This document shows positions 1-8,035 of a stretch of 27,128 nucleotides of DNA, piece after piece; positions within the stretch are counted from its first letter, which is position 1; each line of letters begins with the position of its first letter. The position numbers and the translations under genes are program-made. This stretch comes from Aureococcus anophagefferens (Eukaryota > Sar > Pelagophyceae > Pelagomonadales > Pelagomonadaceae): the NCBI RefSeq assembly GCF_000186865.1, contig NW_008705563.1:2443368-2470495 (forward strand), read 5' to 3'. A model generated the notes under the pieces. That model was not told the DNA's origin. It was given only the letters and a program-made list of their open reading frames with translations, and ran no database searches.

Positions 1-1
1 G

Positions 2-2365
2 CTGCCGTTCTGCCCGGGATACCAGAGCGAAGCGGGCGACGTGGAATCGCACCGCGAGCCGGGCGACGTGCGCCCCGGAGACGTCGCGGTCGTCGAGGTC
101 TCGGGCTTCGCGCTGCTGGCGGCGCTGTCCGGCGCCGTGACGTCGCGGTGCGGCGGCGACCCCGCTGCCTGCTTCGGGGCCGACCTCGAGCCGCACGTGA
201 CCAAGTACCACGGCGCGAACCTCTCGCTCGCGATCGGCGTCCTCAAGGACCTCGAGGCGCGCCGCGACGGCGAGGCCGACGGCAGCGCGGGCGAGCGGCG
301 CCTGGAGGCGGCGCTGGAGGCCGTGCTCGCGCGCCACGTCCCGTGGAAAGAAGGCGACGACGTCGAGATCTACGACACTTCCGTGGCGAACACCGACCAT
401 CGCGAAGGGGTCTGGAAGTCCGGAAAACTGGGGCTGCCGACAGCGGAGTATGGATACTACAAGGTGCGACGCGGAGACGATGAAGCCGACACTGCCGCCC
501 ACGTTTTTCACCTGCGGAAGCTCGGCGAGCCGTCCGCGGCAACAGAGCTGCTCATCGACAGCGTGATCCACTCGCGGAACGATGTCGTGCGTCGCATGCT
601 CGACCTCTCGCCGGATTTCGCGCGCGAAGCGGCCTTCTGCCCGGGGCACTTGGGCAAGGGCCGTCAAACGGCTCTCGACCATGCGACCACCTCTGGCAAT
701 TCCGTGGCCCTTCGTCTCCTTCTCGTGAAGGCGCCCTTTGATCGGACGGGGAGCGCCTATCTTCTCGATCCTTCCTCCGCCTTCACCTCGATCCGCAACC
801 AAGACTACAATTCGTGCAAGCTCGCGCCCAAGATCCGCGCGGAACTTCTGTGCATCCTCTATGATAGCTCCGCGGACGACTGGGAGCTCGACCTCGCGGA
901 CGCTGCCGTCGCCGCGGCTGTCAGCGGCGACGCGGATCGAGCTTGGCTGGAGATCGGTAATCTCGTCGCCGCGCAGAAGCGGGCCGAGTTGTTCCACAGC
1001 ATCCGGTCCTTCACGAAGAAGCACTGGCCCAAGAAGAAGTCTGATGCTACTGTCGGCGAGGACGATTCATCCGACGACGAGGACGAAGCTCTTTGTCTGG
1101 CCCGCGAAGCCGTGCGATCGTCGGCCACGAACGCGCTCTGCGCCGCCGCGCGGTACGGTCAACTCGCCGTGATCGAGACGCTGCTAGCTTTTCCACGATG
1201 TCGGATGGGATACGTCCTTGGGGAAGCTGCGAAACGTGCGACGGCCGAAGGCTGGTTGGAATGCGTCAGAGTCCTCGCGCGAGCGATGCTCGACATTCAA
1301 TCGAGGTTCGGTTTCGCGCTTGTCAAAGTTAGAGAAGTAGCGGGCCAAGCCGTGCGACTCGGCCGGTCGGAGATCGTCGAGATGCTTCTTCACGAGTGCG
1401 GCAGCCTCCACACCTCTTCATCTCCGCATTATAAAAGCCCCCTCGAAGAGGCCGCGCACCACGGTCAGCCGGCCGCGATTGCGGTGCTCCTGAAGGATCC
1501 CCAAGTCCGGGACTCGCTGCGAGAGCGCCAGTCCAACGCCATTGTTCTGGCCGCAGCCCGTGGCCACGTGTCGTCGCTGAAGCTCCTGCTCGACGTCGAC
1601 GGCGTCGACGCCTCGCGCGTCCGACCGTGGCCAACGGAGGAGTCGCACACGTCGCCGCTCATCTTCGCTGTCTCCAACGAAAGACCCGAAGCGGTCAAAG
1701 TCCTCATTCGCTACGGCGCGGACGTGAATTATTGCCACCCGAAGTACAAGACACCGTTGGGGATCGCGTCGATCCAGGGCTTCGACGACATCGTGGCGAT
1801 TCTCCTCGACGCGGGCGCGACAGTGCTGCGGAACGATGGCAACCTGAGCGCCTTTTCTCTCGCTTGCAGGAATTTCTACGCCACCTGGAGAGGGTATGAC
1901 AATTACGGCGATGTAGTCTTGAAACTTCTCCTCGACGAGCGGCCCGACGAGTGCCCCGTCGACGTCCCGGCGGCGCCGATGTGCGAGTGCGTGGCGTGCC
2001 ACGGCACCGTGGCAATGGTCAAGGTGTTTCTCGACGACGCGGGCGTGGACGTGAATCAGTCCATCCAGGACAGCGGCGTCACCGCTCTGCACCTCGCCGT
2101 GTACAGTTGCGTGCGCACCGAGCCCGAGCTTTTGTCCAACGAGCGAGCCGCGGCCGTCATTAGATTCCTCGTGGAGCGCGGCGCCGACCTCGAGGCGCGG
2201 ACGCGTTGCCAACCGACGCCCCGGTCCATCTACGCGCCCTTTTATACCGACATCCCCGTCGGCGCGACGCCGCGCGACATCGCCGCGGTCTGCGGCACGC
2301 CCGAGCGCCAGGACGCCGTCGCCGCGCTCCTCGCCGCGGCCGTCGCGGAGCGGGCCCTCAAGTAA
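2..2365 (+). CDS. Ankyrin-repeat protein, 5' end outside the window
   Basis: The frame is open from the left edge of the window to the TAA at 2363-2365. The first in-frame ATG is near 596, deep inside the coherent protein, so the true start, or an upstream exon, lies before this window; the GTG at 41 is not a credible eukaryotic start. The last two thirds carry degenerate ankyrin repeats: a TNALCAAARYGQLAVIETLL unit, an SPLEEAAHHGQPAAIAVLL unit, then further helix pairs ending in GADVN, DAGATV and GADLEAR turns. Ankyrin repeats bind protein partners; nothing here names the partner. The N-terminal 180 residues match nothing I know, though a VPWKEGDDVEIYDTS segment followed by GVWKSGKLG could be a small beta-barrel. 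No membrane segment or enzyme domain is visible. The stop codon lies 6 bp from the stop of the opposing kelch gene. Confidence 0.85.
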   Translation: MPFCPGYQSEAGDVESHREPGDVRPGDVAVVEVSGFALLAALSGAVTSRCGGDPAACFGADLEPHVTKYHGANLSLAIGVLKDLEARRDGEADGSAGERRLEAALEAVLARHVPWKEGDDVEIYDTSVANTDHREGVWKSGKLGLPTAEYGYYKVRRGDDEADTAAHVFHLRKLGEPSAATELLIDSVIHSRNDVVRRMLDLSPDFAREAAFCPGHLGKGRQTALDHATTSGNSVALRLLLVKAPFDRTGSAYLLDPSSAFTSIRNQDYNSCKLAPKIRAELLCILYDSSADDWELDLADAAVAAAVSGDADRAWLEIGNLVAAQKRAELFHSIRSFTKKHWPKKKSDATVGEDDSSDDEDEALCLAREAVRSSATNALCAAARYGQLAVIETLLAFPRCRMGYVLGEAAKRATAEGWLECVRVLARAMLDIQSRFGFALVKVREVAGQAVRLGRSEIVEMLLHECGSLHTSSSPHYKSPLEEAAHHGQPAAIAVLLKDPQVRDSLRERQSNAIVLAAARGHVSSLKLLLDVDGVDASRVRPWPTEESHTSPLIFAVSNERPEAVKVLIRYGADVNYCHPKYKTPLGIASIQGFDDIVAILLDAGATVLRNDGNLSAFSLACRNFYATWRGYDNYGDVVLKLLLDERPDECPVDVPAAPMCECVACHGTVAMVKVFLDDAGVDVNQSIQDSGVTALHLAVYSCVRTEPELLSNERAAAVIRFLVERGADLEARTRCQPTPRSIYAPFYTDIPVGATPRDIAAVCGTPERQDAVAALLAAAVAERALK

Positions 2366-2371
2366 GCCGTG

Positions 2372-4513
2372 TTACAGCCAGACCTGGAGGTCCGGCGGGA
2401 GGAGGTGGGCGAGGGGGTGGGGCTCCGCGTGCTCGTACCAGAGCTTCCGCGCGATGGCCTTGTTGTGGGTCCTCGCGTTGATGGACTTGATGCGCTGGAG
2501 GTCCTGGGCGCTGCAGGACGAGTGGATCTGCTTGAAGGCGAAGGGCAGGTTCTTGAGGTTCGGCAGCGCGCCCAAACTGTTGCTGTGGCTCAGGTGCGCG
2601 TCGTGCGTCCGCTGGAAGTCGTTCTTGCCGAGCTTCACGGTGGACTGGACGTCGTGGACGTCGTGCTGCATGTTGCTCAACGCGTGGTGGTCGTGGCTCA
2701 GGAGGCCGTGGACGACGGGGTGGCGCGACGTCGCCGAGGACGTCGTGGACGCGACGGACGACGCGTCGTCCATCGGCGGCTTCGGCGGCTTGAGCTTCAG
2801 ACGCTCCCGGTTCGCCGTCTGCAGCAGGCGCTTGACGCCGTCGTAGGAGTACTCGGCCCTGAAGGACGACCGCTGGAGGTCGCCGCGGATCGTGTCGATG
2901 AACGCACGCTCCGCGCGCGCGCCGACGGGCGTTCCCCCCCGCGCGGACGCGGCCGCCGCGGACAAGCGCCGAAACTGGCTCAGGTTCCCGGCGCGCGACG
3001 CGGCGTCGAAGAGGCCGCCGACCTTCGCCGGCGCCGCCAGCGGGTCGAAGACGTCCGCGGCCGCCGCGGGGTCGTAGAGGAAAAGTTCCGCGCCCGCGAA
3101 GTGCGCGCCTTCCGCGCCGCCGAAGAGGTGCGACCCGCCGAAGCAGAGCGCGACGGGCGCCGCGATGGCGCCGTGGCGCGCGGAGCTGCCCCGGGGCACG
3201 AAGAGGGAGAAGAGGTGGCCCCGGCGCGGCGGCGGCGCGTCGAAGGCCTCGACGTCGAGCAACGGCGCCGTGTCCGGCCGCGCGGGCATCGGCGCCCGCG
3301 ACCGCCCGAGGACCTGCTTGTGCTTGGCGAAGGCGTTGGCGGGCGTTCGAGCGACCTCCTGGGCGTGCTGCTTCGGGTGGTGCTTCTTGTTCAGGAAGGG
3401 CGCGGCGCCGCCGTCGCCGTAGAGCGGCGGCGTCCGCGCGACGCGCCACGTGCACAGGTCCATGCGCTCGGGGAACAGCTTCAACACGCGCACCTCGGAG
3501 TCGCGCGTCGACCCGCCGAAGACCAGGAGCTCGTCGCTGGCCAGGGACCGGCAGGCGCTGTGGCCGTACAACGCCGGCGATTCCGTCGCGGCGTGCGACG
3601 TCGGGATCACCGCCCAGTTTAGCGTGTCCACGTTGAGGCAGAGCACGTCGCTGTGGCCCAGGGCGTCGGCGGCGTTCACCGTCGCCGACAGGCCGCCGAT
3701 GACGACGACGTAGCGGCCGACGGGCGTCGCCGTGTGCTCGAAGCGCGCGGGGGGGCGCTCGCCCGTGCACATCGACGTGACCTCGGCCCAGTAGCCGTGG
3801 GCCGGGTCGAAGGCCCAGACCTGGCCCAGCACGGTCTCGAAGCCCTTGCCGCCGATGTCGGGCCCGGCGCCGCCGACGACGAGCACGTACTTCGTGTCCG
3901 GCTTGTCGAGGCCCAGCGCGTCGTTGACCTTGCGCGCCGTCTCCTCGGCGTCGTCGACGGCGCCCTGGTTCGCGGCGCGCGCGAGCTCCTTGGCCTCGGC
4001 GGCCTTCATGGCCTGCTCGATGACCTCCGAGTTCTTCACGAGCGTCGCCGTGTGGCCCCGGCGCGGCGTGGGCCACTTGCCCGTGATGGGCATCAATTTC
4101 CACGTCCGCTTCGCGAGGTCGAAGACGGCCGCGTCGTTGAGCACGTTGCGCATGGACATCATGCGCACGACGGGCGCGTGCGTGTCCGAGCCGTCGTGCT
4201 TCCGCTCCTTCGTGACGTCCACGGCCTTGGCGCCCAGGCCCTTGCCCCCGAAGACCGTGAGCGTGCCGCCGCAGCACGTGAGGCTGTGGTTGCTCCGCGA
4301 CGTCACGAGCGACCGCCGCGGGCCGTCGAGCTCCTTCCAGGCCAGGGTCTGGATGTCCAGCGACCAGAGCAGGCTCCGCCGCTGCTGCGTCGCCGACCCC
4401 TGGCCGCCGCCGCCGTGGACGTAGAGCGTGTCCCCGACGAGGTCGTGGGCCATCTGGTAGCGGCAGGGCGGCGTCAGGGGGCCCGACGTCTTCGCGCGGT
4501 ACCAGCCCGCCAT
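2372..4513 (-). CDS. Kelch-repeat beta-propeller protein
   Basis: The frame gives 713 residues from ATG at 4513 (MAGWYRAKTSG). The frame continues upstream only through an Arg-rich stretch to a TTG, so this ATG is preferred. Kelch blades are clear: GDTLYVHGGGG (about residues 27-37), HSLTCCGGTLTVFGG (76-90), HTATLVKNSE, YVLVVGGAGPDI (209-220), HTATPVGRYVVVIGG (260-274), HSACRSLASDELLVFGG (318-334), and a late VALCFGGSHLFGG. Each has the family's hydrophobic run plus double glycine. A charged Ala/Glu helix (about 164-200) is inserted between two blades. After about residue 350 the chain is Pro/Ala/Ser/His-rich and probably disordered, with a conserved-looking end ARKLWYEHAEPHPLAHLLPP. Kelch propellers are protein-interaction scaffolds; no BTB, F-box or other partner domain is seen, so the role stays open. 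It diverges from the TET/JBP-like gene across a 207-bp spacer. Confidence 0.88.
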   Translation of the reverse strand: MAGWYRAKTSGPLTPPCRYQMAHDLVGDTLYVHGGGGQGSATQQRRSLLWSLDIQTLAWKELDGPRRSLVTSRSNHSLTCCGGTLTVFGGKGLGAKAVDVTKERKHDGSDTHAPVVRMMSMRNVLNDAAVFDLAKRTWKLMPITGKWPTPRRGHTATLVKNSEVIEQAMKAAEAKELARAANQGAVDDAEETARKVNDALGLDKPDTKYVLVVGGAGPDIGGKGFETVLGQVWAFDPAHGYWAEVTSMCTGERPPARFEHTATPVGRYVVVIGGLSATVNAADALGHSDVLCLNVDTLNWAVIPTSHAATESPALYGHSACRSLASDELLVFGGSTRDSEVRVLKLFPERMDLCTWRVARTPPLYGDGGAAPFLNKKHHPKQHAQEVARTPANAFAKHKQVLGRSRAPMPARPDTAPLLDVEAFDAPPPRRGHLFSLFVPRGSSARHGAIAAPVALCFGGSHLFGGAEGAHFAGAELFLYDPAAAADVFDPLAAPAKVGGLFDAASRAGNLSQFRRLSAAAASARGGTPVGARAERAFIDTIRGDLQRSSFRAEYSYDGVKRLLQTANRERLKLKPPKPPMDDASSVASTTSSATSRHPVVHGLLSHDHHALSNMQHDVHDVQSTVKLGKNDFQRTHDAHLSHSNSLGALPNLKNLPFAFKQIHSSCSAQDLQRIKSINARTHNKAIARKLWYEHAEPHPLAHLLPPDLQVWL

Positions 4514-4720
4514 CCTTTTTGGGACGGCTCGGGGGCGCGAGGTCTTGCCGGCGCGGCGCGGGCCACTGGCGCGGCGCTCCCGCCGGCGCCGACGCTCTCC
4601 ACTCGGGAACAATGAGAGCAGCCCCGCGTTGAAAACTGAGCGCTCAGTTCAAGATGCAGTCGTTGGGTTTCTGAGAGGCTGCCCAAGGGCTTCCGATCGC
4701 GAGCTCGCCGCCATCCAGTG
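4514..4720. promoter_or_regulatory. Divergent promoter spacer with a perfect 16-bp palindrome
   Basis: This spacer separates the start codons of the kelch gene (minus) and the TET/JBP-like gene (plus). It contains the perfect palindrome AACTGAGCGCTCAGTT at 4634-4649, flanked by TTGAA (4629-4633) and TTCAA (4648-4652), so a near-symmetrical site sits between the two starts. No TATA box is evident. A role as a shared bidirectional promoter is inferred from gene orientation and the symmetry, not shown. Confidence 0.45.
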
Positions 4721-6809
4721 ATGTCGTCGCTCCGTCTCGCGCTCAAGCTCAGCGCTGCGGAGGCGACGGTGCCGTCCGTAGCTCCCTCGGGCGGCACACC
4801 GATGAAAGAGAAAGCGGCCGCACCCAAGGCGCCGGCCCAAGCCAAGCCTGCACCGGAGCCTGCGAGCACGGAGGTGCCAAAGCGCAAGCGCGGCCGCCCG
4901 CCCAAGGCGCCTGCGAAAGAGACCCCGGAGAAGAAGACGCGCGGCCGCCCGAAGCAGGCCGTCGAGGCGCCGGAGCCGCCGCGCCGCGGCCGCCCGAAGA
5001 AGGCCGCGGCGGCCGCGCCGCGAGCCGAGGCGAACGCCGCGCCGGCCGAGGCCGCGCCGGCCGGCCAGCCCAAGACACCCGCGAAGGCGAAGAAAGCGCC
5101 AGGGGCGAAGGAAGCTCCCGAGAAGAAGAAGAAGAAGGCTCCCGCGAAAGCTCCGGCGGCGAAGAAGCGAGGGACGCCGGAGGAGGCCTCCGAGGAGTCG
5201 TCGCCCGCGGAGACCGAGGCGCGGCGGCCGTCGCGCGCGTGCAAGCAGGCCATGTCCATCGTCGAGGACGAGGAGGCGGCGGCGGACGGCGCCGAGGTCC
5301 TGTCGGCGCTCGGGGACCTCGTCGAGAAGAAGGGCGGCGACCGCGAGGCCGTCGTCGACGGTTGGGCCGTGCGCGCGCGCGTGCGGCCCGGCGACGGCCG
5401 CGTCGAGCACGTCTACGTCGACCCCGCCGGGAAGCGGCACCGGTCGCGCAACGAGGTGCTCCGGTGCCTCGGCCTCCTCGCGCCGACGCCGGCGAAGCGC
5501 GCGCGCGACGAGGCCGCGGGCGCTCCCGAGGCCGCCGGCGACCCCGCGCCGCCCGCGGCCCCGCCGCCGGAGAAGCGGCCGCGCGCGAAGAACCCGGACA
5601 TCGACCTCGCGGCCTTTGGGTGGGCGCCGCCGCCGCCGCCGGACTTCGCGGGCATGCTCGAGCGCCTCCGCGCCGTCGACGTGCCGCGGACGTTGGCGCG
5701 GCAGAACATCATCGGCGAGGCCGACGCGTCCGCGGGTGTGCGGTCCGCGTGCGTCGGCGTCGTCGCCGCGCGGAGCCACGGCGTCATGGCGAGCTCCTTT
5801 TCGCGGTCGCGGCCCGGCCTCACGCGCGAGCTCGTGCGCTTCGGCAAAGCGCACCTGCCCGCCGGCTTCAAGTTCACGTCGATCCAGCTCAACCACAACT
5901 TCTCGAGCGAGCTCCACGTCGACGATTACAACGCGGGGCCGTCCTACATCTGCGGCCTGGGGACCTACTCGGGGGGCGAGCTCTGGACGCTGGAGCACGG
6001 GCCCCTGGACTGCAAGCAAAGCTTCCGGCCCTACGACGGCACGGAGCCCCACGCGACGCTCCCCTTCGCCGGCACGCGCTACACGCTCATCTTCTTCTGC
6101 CACCAGACGCACCCCCACCTGCGCGAGGAGGACCGGGCCTACCTCCTGGAGTTGGGGTTCCCCCTGCCGGGGAGGCAGGAGTGCCTCCGGCGGCGGACGG
6201 GCCGCTTCGGCTTCGCGAGCGGGAGAAATCTGAGCTACGAGGCGCCGAAGCGCGTCAAGACCGCCGCGGGTCTCGAGGCCTTCGCGGCCCACCTCCGGGG
6301 CGCGTCCGTCGAGGCCGCGCGCGCCGCGGGCGACGCCTGCTACGAGGCCTGGCGCCTCGAGGACGCGCGCGAGGCGACGCCGGACCAGCGCGCGATCCAG
6401 GGCCGCGTCTTCGAGGACGAGGGCACGCGCTGGCGCGTGCGCGACGCGGACCGCCGCGGCGTCTACTACGACCTCGAGCTCAAGCGGCTGTGCGTCGAGT
6501 ACTACGACTTCGACGCGCACGGCTACGACGACCCGGGCTCGGGCGACGACGTCGTCGAGTTCACGCCCTACGACGAGTTCGTCACCTTCGCGACCTGGGT
6601 CGACGGCGACGACGCGCCCGACGGCGCCCGAGCTCGACGGCGACGCGCGCGAGACCGCCAGGGCCGAGGCCGCGCGCCGCCTCGACGCGAAGCGCGCCTT
6701 CGAGGCCGCGGACGACGCCATGGACTACCTCCTCGACCTCGACAAGGACGCGGCGAAGAACGCCGCGGCGGCGGCCAAGGCCGCCCTGTCGAAGCAGAAA
6801 CGCGGGTGA
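4721..6809 (+). CDS. AT-hook / MBD-like / TET-JBP-like 2-oxoglutarate dioxygenase protein (frame change near 6580-6632)
   Basis: Starts at ATG 4721 (MSSLRLALKL). Residues 50-95 hold three AT-hooks (KRKRGRPPK, KTRGRPK, RRGRPKK) in a Lys/Ala/Pro-rich linker. Residues 203-254 read like a methyl-CpG-binding domain (GWAVRARVRPGDGR, then VYVDPAGKRHRSRNEVLRCLG). Residues 365-460 resemble a TET/JBP-type Fe(II)/2-oxoglutarate dioxygenase: QLNHNFSSELHVDDYNAGPS with the HxD pair H399 and D401, a GTYSGGELW strand, then H444 and R453 in PHATLPFAGTRYTLIFF. Enzymes of this family oxidise the methyl group of thymine or 5-methylcytosine in DNA; substrate here is inferred. The original frame loses sense after about residue 635, while another frame gives ELDGDARETARAEAARRLDA and ends at TGA 6807-6809. 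Either a small intron (52-nt candidate 6581-6632, or 34-nt 6599-6632) or a 1-base insertion explains this. Nuclear location is inferred from the AT-hooks. Confidence 0.8.
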
Positions 6810-6874
6810 GTGTTCTTATCCTCCGGGAGGGGGGTATTTGGGTTCGCAGAGCTTTCTCTATAGCGCATTATTCT

Positions 6875-7939
6875 CTATATCACCATGGCTCTCATCTCGC
6901 GCAGGCCGCTCCTGAGCATCTCTTTTGCGCCTTCGTGACCTTTGGCGGCCGCGCGCTTGAGGAGGCGCATGCCTTCGATGCGGTAGTTCTCGTCGTCGCT
7001 TAGCGCAAGGAAGCCTCCCAGAAAGTTCTCGGCGTATGTGAGTCCTTGGGCCGCTGATTTTCTCAATATTGAAACACCTTCTTCTACGGACTCATCGCTC
7101 CATTGTTTAAGAAGCATCATTCCGAGGTTGCACTGCGCTTGGGCGTTTCCTCGATCCGCTGCCATGCGATAGAACTGCTGCGCCTTCTTTTTGTCAACTT
7201 TCACGCCGAGGCCGTTGTTATACGCAACCCCAAGATGTACCAAAGCGTGCACATCGCCGAGCTCCACGGCACGCTTCCAGATCTTCACCGCCTTCTTCCC
7301 CGACTTCACTAGGCCGAACGCGCCGTCGCGGTACGCGGTCCCCAATTCCAAAATGGCTTCTGGCACGTCATTTTCCACATGTCGACGGATTGAAGCCAGC
7401 TGCTCCGCGTCGCTCCAGGCCGCCAAGTTCGTCCGGCAGAGAGGACACGGATCGTTGCTGATCTTGAGCGTGCACGACCGACAGACCGCCCGGCAGCAAC
7501 AGGGGCGAAACATAGACGGATGATTCACGTCCCAGTCCTCGAAGCAGATCGGGCACCGCGACCCAACACGCGCCGACTGTGGCTCGGGCTCCGGGTTCGC
7601 CTCGCGCCGCGCGCGAGCGGCTTCGTGCTCGGCGGCGATGCGTGCGCGGACCTCGTCGGCGTGCGACCGCGGCGCGGGGCCGTAGAACACCTCCTCCGGT
7701 GGTGGCGGGGGAAGCGGCGCCTCCGCCCGCGCCGCCTCCGCCGCCCGGTCGTCTCGGATCTTCTTGCACGCCTCCCGGTGGCCTCGCTCGCGCCAGTCGA
7801 TCTTTTGACAGGCCTTGGTACAGTACTGCGTAGTTCCACAGGCCCCGCAGATGACGCAAGTCAGTCTCAGTCTCAGGGCTTTCGCCCGGGCCTTGACCTG
7901 CTCGAACTCTAACTTTTTTGCGAGGAGAGCAGGGTCCAT
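6875..7939 (-). CDS. MYND zinc finger, RING-like and Sel1-repeat protein
   Basis: 354 residues from ATG at 7939. Residues 28-58 form a MYND-type finger (CVICGACGTTQYCTKACQKI, then W and H before the last Cys). Residues 129-168 form a RING-like zinc motif (CPICFEDW, then PCCCRAVCRSC, CPLC) with Cys where a classical RING often has His. From about residue 194 to 345 there are four Sel1/TPR-like repeats (AILELGTAYRDG, ALVHLGVAYNNGLGV, AQCNLGMMLLKQ, AENFLGGFLAL). MYND and Sel1 parts bind proteins; RING fingers usually recruit ubiquitin-conjugating enzymes, so a ubiquitin ligase or adaptor role is possible but inferred. Such MYND plus Sel1 proteins are common in large families in diatoms and other stramenopiles. 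It ends tail to tail with the dioxygenase gene, 65 bp apart. Codon use is less GC-biased than in the neighbours, with AT-rich stretches near 7020-7200. Confidence 0.88.
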   Translation of the reverse strand: MDPALLAKKLEFEQVKARAKALRLRLTCVICGACGTTQYCTKACQKIDWRERGHREACKKIRDDRAAEAARAEAPLPPPPPEEVFYGPAPRSHADEVRARIAAEHEAARARREANPEPEPQSARVGSRCPICFEDWDVNHPSMFRPCCCRAVCRSCTLKISNDPCPLCRTNLAAWSDAEQLASIRRHVENDVPEAILELGTAYRDGAFGLVKSGKKAVKIWKRAVELGDVHALVHLGVAYNNGLGVKVDKKKAQQFYRMAADRGNAQAQCNLGMMLLKQWSDESVEEGVSILRKSAAQGLTYAENFLGGFLALSDDENYRIEGMRLLKRAAAKGHEGAKEMLRSGLREMRAMVI

Positions 7940-8035
7940 TGGGAGCGACTCGAGCTTTGATGAGCAAATCGCCGAAGTTTACGCCTCGAGCGGCGCCCGC
8001 GCGCGCACGCATCTACTTTACGTACCACCGGGCCC

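Noticed and set aside
41..43. GTG as start of the ankyrin protein
   Set aside because: Eukaryotic genes rarely start at GTG, and the frame stays open to the window edge, so the gene is truncated instead.
2358..4277. Second long minus-strand frame over the kelch gene
   Set aside because: It runs one base out of phase with the kelch frame and is Arg/Ala/Gly-rich, whereas the kelch frame has repeated GG blades.
4649..6721. 690-codon minus-strand frame antisense to the dioxygenase gene
   Set aside because: No recognisable domain and leucine/arginine-rich repetition; the plus strand carries AT-hooks and catalytic residues.
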